Positions 8,969 to 18,200 of a stretch of DNA of 64,000 nt are shown in pieces. A model generated the notes under the pieces. It was given only the letters and a program-made list of their open reading frames with translations. It made no database searches and had not been told where the DNA came from. Source of the DNA: Mucilaginibacter glaciei (GTDB taxonomy: Bacteria > Bacteroidota > Bacteroidia > Sphingobacteriales > Sphingobacteriaceae); NCBI RefSeq assembly GCF_014773245.1, contig NZ_JACWMX010000010.1, forward strand, positions 62,001 to 126,000. Direction: 5' to 3'. Made by a program: the position numbers and the translations under genes. Each line of letters starts with the position of its first letter. Position 1 is the first letter of the stretch.

Positions 8969-10111
8969 ATGACCGAAAATATTTTACTGCGATATGCTCG
9001 ACTACTAGGATCAGGAACAAGTCCTTCAGCGCTTGAGCGATCGATCGAGACTCAAACCGACCTCTCTGACGAGGCCATAACAGATAGGATCCTCATATCA
9101 ACCGAATCAATTCAGGGCAATAAAAGGCATTTGACAAAGCAGACTGAAGCGGAAATTATCCAGGCAATAAAATTTAGCGGCAAGAAGGCGCTGAAGGCAA
9201 TAAGAGCTGGAGACGTTACTGCCTTCCAGGACCGAAGTTTAACAGAGGCGCTGGAGGTAATTGTCCAGCTTGACGGAACGCGTCCATCCTTTTTGATCCG
9301 AGATAGCCAGATTGATAAATCAAGCTGTGCAGCGGGTGCCTGGAGTGATTCCATAGATGTTAGTAACGGCCTGTTAAATCGATTTCTGGGCAGTGTCGGA
9401 CGAATCGGCAAGCATTATCATGATCAGAGCAGATACTGCGGCACCGGCTTTCTCGTGCAGCAGAATATGATGATCACAAATCATCATGTGTTACAATGTA
9501 TAGCAAAATTTGATAACCAGTCAAAAGTTTGGATTATAGATCAGAATACGCATATTGACTTCGGATATGAATTAGGAGGTACGATTACGCACCCAGTCAG
9601 GCGGATAACAAAAGTTGTTTTTGCCGGAGGCAATAATTTTCCAATTCGATATCATAATACGCTGGATATGGCAATATTGGAACTGGAGCCGTCCGGACTA
9701 GTCTTTGAAACATTTGAATTGTCTAACAGCTATCCAGCGACCGGCACGAAAATATATACTGTGGGCTATCCGGGCCCACCACCGCAAGGCGAATATGACA
9801 ATGCCTTGCTGCGGTCATTATTCCAAAATGAATATGGCTGCAAACGCCTCGCTCCCGGCATAATTACAGACGCATTTGATTTGCTTCCGCATTGGAGTTT
9901 TGCTCACGACGCCACATCTTTAGGAGGGAGCTCAGGTTCAGTTATCCTGACTATAGGTCAGGAAGATTTAGCTACCGGCCTGCATTATGGCGGCTATATT
10001 TTTCCTCCGTCTGAGAACTATGCCCATGCGCTTGGTAAGGCCGAAGGAGCAGACGGCATTACAGGGCAGCCATTAACCGAAATTTTAGAACAATATGGCT
10101 TATCCCGCTAG
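8969..10111 (+). CDS. Trypsin-like serine protease with N-terminal effector-associated-type domain
   Basis: The protein has 380 residues. The first ~110 are a helical, charged domain unlike any catalytic module and typical of the effector-associated domains (EADs) that dock to NTPases in bacterial conflict systems; this naming is inference. Residues ~155-360 are a trypsin-like double beta-barrel: CGTGFLV leads to the catalytic His in TNHHVLQ (~172), Asp in LDMAILEL (~232) and Ser in GGSSGSVIL (~320), the full triad in normal order. There is no signal peptide, so the protease acts in the cytosol. It is first in a three-gene operon; the next gene starts three bases after its stop. I infer an executioner or relay protease switched on by the downstream STAND NTPase. 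Confidence 0.8.
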   Translation: MTENILLRYARLLGSGTSPSALERSIETQTDLSDEAITDRILISTESIQGNKRHLTKQTEAEIIQAIKFSGKKALKAIRAGDVTAFQDRSLTEALEVIVQLDGTRPSFLIRDSQIDKSSCAAGAWSDSIDVSNGLLNRFLGSVGRIGKHYHDQSRYCGTGFLVQQNMMITNHHVLQCIAKFDNQSKVWIIDQNTHIDFGYELGGTITHPVRRITKVVFAGGNNFPIRYHNTLDMAILELEPSGLVFETFELSNSYPATGTKIYTVGYPGPPPQGEYDNALLRSLFQNEYGCKRLAPGIITDAFDLLPHWSFAHDATSLGGSSGSVILTIGQEDLATGLHYGGYIFPPSENYAHALGKAEGADGITGQPLTEILEQYGLSR

Positions 10112-10114
10112 CGC

Positions 10115-12001
10115 ATGCTGAACATTATCGACATTATTAAAGGAATCAGGTGCACGAGAGCTGAATTCGCCAAATTGTTTGCCGATGCTCAGGCAATGGC
10201 TGAAAGAAAGGAGATTATCGCTTTCGAGGCAATCGCTCCATCAGCCTATGACGGTGCTGCGATCCACGAGGGACTAAGCTATAGTAAAGAAAGAGGATTC
10301 TTAGCTCAACTGACGGAGCTGATCGTCAGCAACCAGCTTGAAGACGGTAGCCTGGCAAATGCGCTGATACAAATTGCAACAGCGAATGAGCCTGAAGACA
10401 CAGGGCTGCAGGCAATGAGCAGAATAGCTGCCGGGCTTGATGCACCGCTCGAATTCACGAGAGGCATGGTCAAAGGAATGAGGATTACAGCGAAGATACT
10501 TATTGATGGCGATGCTGCCGGCACCGGAATACTGGTAAGTCCCGACGCGATCCTAACATCATGGCACGTGGTAGAACCGCTTTTCGAATCAGACGGACAG
10601 CTTTATCAGCCAGCGGCAAACACAGCTGAGCGGCTCTCGGTAGAGTTTGACAACTTCCTTAATCTTATCAATCTTAAATCTAAATATGCAAAAAGCAAAA
10701 TTGCGATAGACGCTCACGAGCAATGGTGCATCGGCTTCAGTGTGTGTCATCAGGAAGAGTTGCTTCAAAAGCTGCCACAGGATCTCAGCCAGTTGAATGG
10801 CCATTGGGATTACGCGCTGATTCGGTTATCGAAGGCTCCGGGCTTCGAAAGAGACTGGGAAACGATAGAATACCCGAATCCGGTGCCTGCTCCAGATGGG
10901 AAAATTATTCTGTTCCAGCATCCGGCAGGCCAAAGCTTAAAAATGGATCAGCGGCTTATTACGACGCCTGATCCTGACTATCCAAATATAGTTCCATCTT
11001 TTCGTTTTGTACATTCAGCCAACACGGTATCCGGATCGTCCGGTGGTCCATGCTTTAATAAGGATTTTAAACTTTTTGGAATACATCAGGGATGCTGGTC
11101 TAATCGAAACGGGAATATCCTGAACCGGGGTGTGCCGCTCCTGCGTATAACAGAGCACATGGCGGAAAATCAAATTTATCTGCCGGAAGTGGACGCAGGA
11201 GGCCGGCCTGTCTGGCGCATTTCCGGAGCTTCTGAATTTACGCCCGTCGTGGGGTGTGACGATTTCAAGAGCGCTGTATGGGCATGTGTGCAGAACGAGC
11301 CTAAAAAGATTATTCTCGTGAGCGGTGTCCAGGGCAGCGGTAAAACATTCCGGTTGGCCGTTCTGGCCGCAATACTGCCGCAATCATCTCATCTTATTCT
11401 TAACTTGTCGGCTGCTATCATTTCAAAAATGTCGGCGAGCGAGCTGGCTCAGCACATCTGTGAAGCCGCTGGCGGCGTATTCAGCCCTAATGTAACCGAA
11501 GAAGGCGTCAGCTCCACATCCTCGATCTGGATTAAAACAGTGCTTATTCCGGACATTATAGCCTCTCTTGAAGCATCGCGCGGTGAGCGGTTGGTCTGGA
11601 TTGGTATTGCAGACCTGAACTCTTACAGCATCGAAGACGGCTCAGCATCAGAGCTTTTATTTGGCCTATATGAGCGGGCCCTATCAGAAGACTGGCTGCG
11701 GTTCGTTCTGGACGATATGCAGATCAATCTGCCTCAAAGCTTAAGAGATACGATCCTACCATGCAGGGTGTCTGAAATTACCAAGGAAGAAATTCAGGAC
11801 TTTTTTCTGCGCTACAACAGAGCATTGCCATCGGGTCTGGATGACAGCGCTATATCGGTGGCTGCTTCATCTGTTTATGTGCAGTATAAACGGGCGGTGA
11901 GTAATAACCCTGAAAAGGGCGGGACTATATTAGCAGACGAGGTCATACTAATGATTAAAGAAGTATTATCAGATTCATTTAAAAAGGCAAGCAATGGCTA
12001 A
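10115..12001 (+). CDS. Trypsin-like protease fused to a P-loop ATPase, with EAD-like N-terminus
   Basis: This 628-residue protein has three parts. Residues 1-~120 form a helical EAD-like domain. Residues ~125-350 are a second trypsin-like protease, with GTGILVSP, His in TSWHVVEPL (~150), Asp in HWDYALIRL (~230) and Ser in SGSSGGPCF (~308). From ~395 a P-loop NTPase starts with VSGVQGSGKTF (Walker A, ~402-412) and continues to the C-terminus with a possible sensor region near LVWIGIADLN. No signal peptide is present. The gene begins three bases after the first protease and overlaps the STAND gene by eight. A protease fused to its own NTPase switch suggests nucleotide-gated proteolysis. The two proteases differ strongly in sequence, so a recent duplication is unlikely. 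Confidence 0.8.
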   Translation: MLNIIDIIKGIRCTRAEFAKLFADAQAMAERKEIIAFEAIAPSAYDGAAIHEGLSYSKERGFLAQLTELIVSNQLEDGSLANALIQIATANEPEDTGLQAMSRIAAGLDAPLEFTRGMVKGMRITAKILIDGDAAGTGILVSPDAILTSWHVVEPLFESDGQLYQPAANTAERLSVEFDNFLNLINLKSKYAKSKIAIDAHEQWCIGFSVCHQEELLQKLPQDLSQLNGHWDYALIRLSKAPGFERDWETIEYPNPVPAPDGKIILFQHPAGQSLKMDQRLITTPDPDYPNIVPSFRFVHSANTVSGSSGGPCFNKDFKLFGIHQGCWSNRNGNILNRGVPLLRITEHMAENQIYLPEVDAGGRPVWRISGASEFTPVVGCDDFKSAVWACVQNEPKKIILVSGVQGSGKTFRLAVLAAILPQSSHLILNLSAAIISKMSASELAQHICEAAGGVFSPNVTEEGVSSTSSIWIKTVLIPDIIASLEASRGERLVWIGIADLNSYSIEDGSASELLFGLYERALSEDWLRFVLDDMQINLPQSLRDTILPCRVSEITKEEIQDFFLRYNRALPSGLDDSAISVAASSVYVQYKRAVSNNPEKGGTILADEVILMIKEVLSDSFKKASNG

Positions 12002-15000
12002 AAAGGAAATATCAGATTTTGAGTTAGGCCAACTTATAGAAAGCCGGCTGAGACAACTTCAATATAATCTGCCTGAAGCTGATGATATAAATGATGCAGA
12101 AAATCCTGAGCAAAAAGCAGAAGAGAGGATAGTGTCGGAAATCTCGGACGAAGATCTGGCAGCAATGATCGAAAAGGCGCTAGTGAAGGCAGCGCTGTCA
12201 GGAGACTTGCTGCCGCAGGGGCTATTGCCGGAGGGCACTACGGTGCCCGTTGAGGAAGCGGTTCTTACTCAGATCCTCCCGCATTTTGATATTTTAAAGA
12301 ATCAGAGTGAAACGACTTGGTGTCTCAGCCTCAAATATAGACAGGAAATCATCAGGCGACTGATAAGCAATGGAACCCTTTCTCGTGAGCTTGACGGCCC
12401 GTTGCCGCCGACAGACTTCGCCGGTAAAGTATTAAGAAGCTTTTTAAAGCAGGAATTCGTTTTGGACGTGACTCGTATACAGGCAGACAGAAGCGGAATT
12501 TTGCAAATCATCAAAGTGCTGGAGTGGCTTCAGGGTATTGAAATTCCCCTGCCGGATATCGATGATCTGCGTGCGCACTGGAGGTCGATCCAGTTGCTCC
12601 CGGATCAGGACATTCTATTAAAATCGGGATTTGTTGGACGGGCGGCGGAACTAAAGCAGCTGAAGCAATTTATAAGCGGGGATACTGGCGGAAGAGCCCT
12701 GCCCTCATTAATTATCAACGGTATTGGCGGTGCTGGCAAGTCAACGCTGGTTGCCCGGCTTTGTCAGGATATTCACCAGAGCAAAAATGTTCTTCTGGCG
12801 ATTCTTGATTTTGACAAGCCCGGAATGGATCCTAGTGATACTTATTGGCTGGAATCGGAAATCACGCGCCAGGTTTCCAGTCAGTTCCCACAGATATACC
12901 GGAGGATCAGCTTAGCTAGAAAGGAAATTAAGGAGGCAGAAGACAGCTACTATTCCGGGGCGGCAGCCGGATCTTATGAAGGCAGGGATCGCTCCAGGAG
13001 ACTGAGGCGTATTATTACCATGCTGAAAGATGAACTGATCACTAAAGGACTGGCCGATTTTCCACTGCTCCTAATCCTGGATACCTTTGAGGAAGTGATG
13101 CAACTGTCAATGATTGAAGAAATAAAGGATTGGCTTGAGGAGCTAAGGGAATATTTGCTGCCAGTCGGGCTGAAGGTAATTTATTCAGGAAGATTCTCTG
13201 CTGAGCCCCACGAAGAACTGGGCCTGTCAAGAGCCTGCGAAGTTGTATCGGTTGGAGAATTTGATAAGCGCCTGACCGCTCATTTTCTTGAGATTCATCA
13301 TATCGATAAAAAAACAGCGCTTGAGATCGCAGGATCCAGGCTATTGCCCAAAAGGCCTCTGGAACTTAAGCTACTGGCACAGGTGCTGATCGCTGAGCCG
13401 AGCTTGCGCTTTAGAGATCTTGAGGCGCAACTGGCGCGTGAGGGCGGGCATGACCTTTTTGCTGGAATTGTCTATAGAAGAGTGCTTCTGCGAATTAAAG
13501 ATTCGAAAATCAGAGAGCTGGCCCATCCAGGCTTGATACTCAGATTTCTGACGGCAGATCTTATTCAGAAGGTTGTATGTCCTGTTCTCGGCATGCCTTA
13601 TATGGAGCTGAAGGAAGCACAGCGCATCTTAGATGCCTTGGCCTCCTATGCATGGCTTGCTTACAAAAGTAAAAGCGGCGAGGTGTGGCACCGGAAAGAT
13701 TTGCGGCGCTCCATGATTAGGCTGATGATATTGGAAAACCCTCAGACTGCTGACCGGCTTCATCTGGCTGCGATTGAATACTTTCAGCGCCGGAATGATG
13801 AGAGCTCACATCAGGAAGTAATCTATCATCGGCTGATGACCGCGGAGACGGATGGCTTTTTATCTGAGATTTCAGAAAAAGAGCTTAAATTCGCCTGGCC
13901 GTCACTTCAGGCCGACGTCGACGATTTGCCTATACAGTCCAGGATCACCTTAAAATACGTCGCTCAGCGGGTAGTTAAATTAGATGAGATTTCCTATCTG
14001 CCTGAAAAATATCATTCTTATGCGCTGCGTCAGGCTGCCCAGCAAGCTGCGATACGCGGGAATTACAGCACAGCGTTAAAGGTGGTGCTTGAACTGCATC
14101 AGGAGCTTGATGACCGCGAGTTTAATAATTCACAAATAAGCTTTAATTATGACAGCTATCGGTTCGAGCCCTGGGAGCTAAGTGTATTTTTAAATACTGC
14201 GCGCTGGAACTATTTTTATACCGGCATGGAGCCGATGCGAAGAACCGGTAATATCAAGCATCTCGTAGACCTCCTTTATATCCAGGAAGTCATACTGCAT
14301 CGAGAGAATACAGAAACATCAGGATTGCAGGAGCTAATTGCTGAATATCCGAGCCGCAATACTTTTAGCTCCTTTAGTGCTTCCAGGGTGGAGCTGCTTC
14401 AAAAGTTACTGGCCTGCCTGGCTTCTCTGGCGGCAAAAAACATAGCAAGCGGCCGCTTCCGAGACAGCGTTCACGAGCTAGCCAAGCACATAGCGATGGA
14501 TACCAGAAGGAAAAATCCGGAAGGGTTTGAAAAGCTATTATATCTCATCGAGGTAGCTGCCGATCGAAGACCATATGATGGCTTCATGATTAGTTTAGCT
14601 TCGCTGCCTTTAGATCCGGAATGGCTGCAGAAATTCCTATCAGAAAGCAGTGAAGAAATCGCTCGGCCTGCTGCTGAGCTAATGGAGCGCCTACCCCATC
14701 TAACAAGCTTAACGGTTAAAAACGCGCTGAGGACTTTGAGCAGCTACAATCGTCCTGATGAATTTTACAGAATGCCTTTTGATCAGCTGATGGGCCGAAC
14801 TGCGCCAGCTTATTTGGTTCAGCTGATGGTGGGAGCTTTTCCGGACTTTCAGAATCCGAGCAAGTATGCGATCATTGATCTAATGCAGGAGACTAGGGAT
14901 TGGCATCGTCTCTATGATCTTTTCAGGAGGATCATAAATATAAATATTCGGGAGTGGGATTACCCGCCGCAGCGCCTGATCGACCTGTGGCGGGAGAACC

Positions 15001-15185
15001 CGGAAACAGCATTGAGCCCCTATATTGAATTAATAGATCGCAGTTGGAAGCTTCCCCACCTGATGGAAGAGCTTTGTCACTATTACCCCCATAACTATAT
15101 GATTAAGAGGGTTTTTGAAGCGATAGCATCACTTGACGATAAGCTTAAATATATATATTCGACCCGTCTTAATGCAAGTCTGTAG
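11994..15185 (+). CDS. STAND NTPase (large signal-transducing ATPase)
   Basis: This is a 1063-residue protein. The N-terminal ~200 residues are helical and acidic and may bind the protease EADs. The NTPase core has Walker A in NGIGGAGKSTLVARL (~241-255) and Walker B in LPLLLILDTFEEV (~355-367), the hydrophobic-D-x-x-x-E arrangement of STAND ATPases, followed by a winged-helix-like part near residues 480-570. The last ~450 residues are helical with no obvious repeat and are the likely sensor. STAND proteins (Avs, NLR-like, bNACHT) sit inactive until they bind a pathogen signal, then oligomerise and activate effectors. Here the effectors would be the two upstream proteases. The start overlaps the previous gene by eight bases, and a hairpin follows the stop. 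Confidence 0.82.
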   Translation: MAKKEISDFELGQLIESRLRQLQYNLPEADDINDAENPEQKAEERIVSEISDEDLAAMIEKALVKAALSGDLLPQGLLPEGTTVPVEEAVLTQILPHFDILKNQSETTWCLSLKYRQEIIRRLISNGTLSRELDGPLPPTDFAGKVLRSFLKQEFVLDVTRIQADRSGILQIIKVLEWLQGIEIPLPDIDDLRAHWRSIQLLPDQDILLKSGFVGRAAELKQLKQFISGDTGGRALPSLIINGIGGAGKSTLVARLCQDIHQSKNVLLAILDFDKPGMDPSDTYWLESEITRQVSSQFPQIYRRISLARKEIKEAEDSYYSGAAAGSYEGRDRSRRLRRIITMLKDELITKGLADFPLLLILDTFEEVMQLSMIEEIKDWLEELREYLLPVGLKVIYSGRFSAEPHEELGLSRACEVVSVGEFDKRLTAHFLEIHHIDKKTALEIAGSRLLPKRPLELKLLAQVLIAEPSLRFRDLEAQLAREGGHDLFAGIVYRRVLLRIKDSKIRELAHPGLILRFLTADLIQKVVCPVLGMPYMELKEAQRILDALASYAWLAYKSKSGEVWHRKDLRRSMIRLMILENPQTADRLHLAAIEYFQRRNDESSHQEVIYHRLMTAETDGFLSEISEKELKFAWPSLQADVDDLPIQSRITLKYVAQRVVKLDEISYLPEKYHSYALRQAAQQAAIRGNYSTALKVVLELHQELDDREFNNSQISFNYDSYRFEPWELSVFLNTARWNYFYTGMEPMRRTGNIKHLVDLLYIQEVILHRENTETSGLQELIAEYPSRNTFSSFSASRVELLQKLLACLASLAAKNIASGRFRDSVHELAKHIAMDTRRKNPEGFEKLLYLIEVAADRRPYDGFMISLASLPLDPEWLQKFLSESSEEIARPAAELMERLPHLTSLTVKNALRTLSSYNRPDEFYRMPFDQLMGRTAPAYLVQLMVGAFPDFQNPSKYAIIDLMQETRDWHRLYDLFRRIININIREWDYPPQRLIDLWRENPETALSPYIELIDRSWKLPHLMEELCHYYPHNYMIKRVFEAIASLDDKLKYIYSTRLNASL

Positions 15186-15191
15186 CGCAAG

Positions 15192-15217
15192 CACAATTTG
15201 CCAGCTGACAAATTGTG
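15192..15217. terminator. Hairpin between convergent genes
   Basis: A perfect 9-bp inverted repeat, CACAATTTG and CAAATTGTG, separated by eight bases, lies 7 bases after the STAND stop and about 38 bases before the end of the convergent GHKL-DUF3883 gene. There is no strong T-run, so it may be a weak bidirectional terminator or simply a 3'-end stabilising hairpin. Confidence 0.55.
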
Positions 15218-15254
15218 TTGCTTATTGCTGGGATAAATAAATACCGGCGCATGG

Positions 15255-18200
15255 CTATTGCTGCGAAAAAAAGGAAAATTTATAGCCATCTGGCTGAATA
15301 GAGAAATTACTTCCCCTCACCTCGGTCAGCTTTTCCTGAATAGCAAACATGGGATTACCCAGTAAGATTAGCTCATCTGGCGTTACCCGGATGATCATAT
15401 AGTTTTCCTGGGCGATTGCCTGGCCGACCTCACTTTCTGATAGTCTGAAGCTTTTATTACCGCGGGATGTCGTCGTCTTCACCTCGACAAGCACCGCGCG
15501 TCCCTCGTGCCAAGCCACCAGGTCTACGAAAGCCAGCTCATAATGAAGTGTAATGTAGAAGAATGGTATTAAAGCAACCGTCAATGATGCTGTATCATCA
15601 AGAGCCCGCAGGCAGGCGCTGTAAAGCTCCTGGTAATGGGCAAGACGGCTTGCTGAAGCACCGAGTTTACGCTGTATAAGTAAATGAACTTCATAGAGCG
15701 CGCTTTCTTTCTCTGCTCGGCCGCTAAGCCCGATAAAATAATTAATGAGGAAATATAAAACCTGCTCCTCGCCTGTATTTCCAATGACCTTGCATGTTTC
15801 ATTAGAGGGTAATTGTCCCTGGTAGATTACTTTTCTGGTTTTGACCGGAATAGCTGTTACGGTATTCTGCTCATTGGCAGTGAATGATGTGATTACAGGC
15901 TGACTGGCTTCCTTAAAGCTATTAAAAAGCTGCTTTATTTTAGTCTCCAACTCGACTTGACGTGAGACAGTATCCTGCTTGCTGGCCGAGTCATCCTTAG
16001 CAAACGCCAATGGAAAGCCTGCTGCAATATCCTCGCGCAGGATTTTAATCAGTTCGGATACTCCAAGCCTTCCGGTAAGCGCGTCTAGCCGCGCGCGGAA
16101 CAGCAGCCCTTCCTTCGACGGAAGCCTGTCAAGCGCAAGGGCGATCTCGATAATTTCCTTACGGTAAAGGCCAAAATCAATATCTATCTGAAAATCAGAA
16201 AAAATACCTTCCTCAAACAGCTCACCCTCCCGGGTGATCACCTGGCTTAATTCATTGACCAGACCAGCCTGATAGATGCGCAGGACAAAGGGGCTTTGGT
16301 AGTCCCGGCTATAGACAAACCACTGGGGATCGTCCTCATAGCGCTGACCATCGAAAAAGGAAAGTATTATTGAGGAAAATTGCCTAAAGCGGATATCGTA
16401 GTTCTGTATCCAGTGACTTTTAAATTTCTGATAATAAAGCTCTGTCTGCTGCCTATACTCCTTTTGCAGGGCATCCTCTTTTTTATGGAAGAGAATCAGT
16501 TCAACGGTGCGCGCAAATTTTCCATTGTTAAATATACTTTTGGCGATGGCTTCAGCCCTCTCGCCGGTAGAAATATCTTTTCGGACGTAGAGGCAGCGAT
16601 CGCTGTAATCAAATATTTTATCCGCTATAACACGGCCAGCCAGCGCTCCGATCTGGATCTCACGCTGCAGTGTGTCCACTTCAATAAACTTAAACAGGGC
16701 CAGCTTTTTTGACAGCTCAGTGATCCTCGATGGGTTTTCAAAGTAGTCTGCTTCAGAAAATTCAGCGCTGGAAAGCTCCACCAAAAGGTAAAACAGCCGA
16801 GGGAAAAGGGCTTCTCTGAACCTTGCAGTCAGATCAACTTCTCCCGTGGTTAAAAAATCGCTGGCTTCCATATCTAGCATCTTCCCGGACAGCTTGTACT
16901 TTTCCGGGTCTATGCGGCTTTTGTAATAGCACAGCACAGGTATTTTCACCTGCTGCGCCACCTGAAAATCAGCTTCGCTGGCGATAATATAAAAATCACT
17001 CCTTTGCGTGAAAAAGAGCTGGTCTGATTCGGATACCAGATAAGTGCGTAATTTATGATGAAGCGGCTCAAAGAGCTGCTGGTATAGCCGCAGCAGCTGA
17101 TCCTTTCGGTGCAAGCCATCCTGACAGGCCAGCAAGAGCTGGCGCATATACTCCCGGGGAAAAAGATCATAGCGCTTGATTAGCACATCATCACTTTCCA
17201 GCTTAAATTCACTCACTTTAAGATCCTTAAGGAAGCTAATGCGATTATCATTGATGAGTGCCGGATGGATTTCATTGCCAGAATGGACTACCCGCAACTC
17301 CGCAAGCACCTTATTATAGCTTAAAGCATCCTCTTGAGCGGAGCGGTCACGCCTCCATAGCGCCGGAATGTAGTCCAGGCCATCCTTCAGCTGATCCAGC
17401 ATAGGCTTATCTACAAACAGATAGCTGCTGTGAGGAGATACCCCCAGGTAGCGAAGGAAGGTTTCGAGGCTCGTGTCATTCGCCAGCGCTGGGATAAAAG
17501 AAACATCGATCTCCTTGCGGCAGCAAAGCTGGGCCGGTTTATAGCGCCCTATTGTCGTTTTAAGAAAGACGGTGGAAAGGCCAAAATCCGCTAAATTTGC
17601 GGCAGTATTGTCCGTATTACTGACAAGATACCCCTGATACCGGTGGGTGCAGGTCACCTCGTTATCCGTGCGACCCATCATTGACGAAATGCTGGTCAGG
17701 AGATCTTTTTGCTGTTCCTCAGAGTACCTTTCACAGGGGCCATGAAAGCTTCCCCCGGGTGATACCTGACGGTAATGCTTCAGTATTTCATTCCGGTCTG
17801 TAAAGTCCTTTATATTCAATGCTTTTCTTAAGTCTTTATCAGCCACTTCGAACGCCGTTAGGTTGATGCCAACAAAAGATGGGATAATCGTTTTTATCTC
17901 ATCCTTCTGCTGCTCTCTGAAGATTAGCTCTTCCTGCAGCGAATGCTGCCCTTCACCTGCGGCCGGTATTACCTTCGCGTCCAGCCGAACGAGGGCCTTG
18001 CCTAGCTGGCTTTTAAAGTAAGGGGGCCAGTCCCAGGAGTCGCCAGAATTTCGAGAATAGGAATTGATAAACTCCACAGCATGCTCAAAGAAGAGCTGGT
18101 GAGCGCCACTTGTCCTGTCCTGAGAAAAATATTTTTTTGCCAGGCTGGCAATTAGGTCCGAAGCCACATGATAGTGGTGGTTAGAGATTCTCAGGATGTC

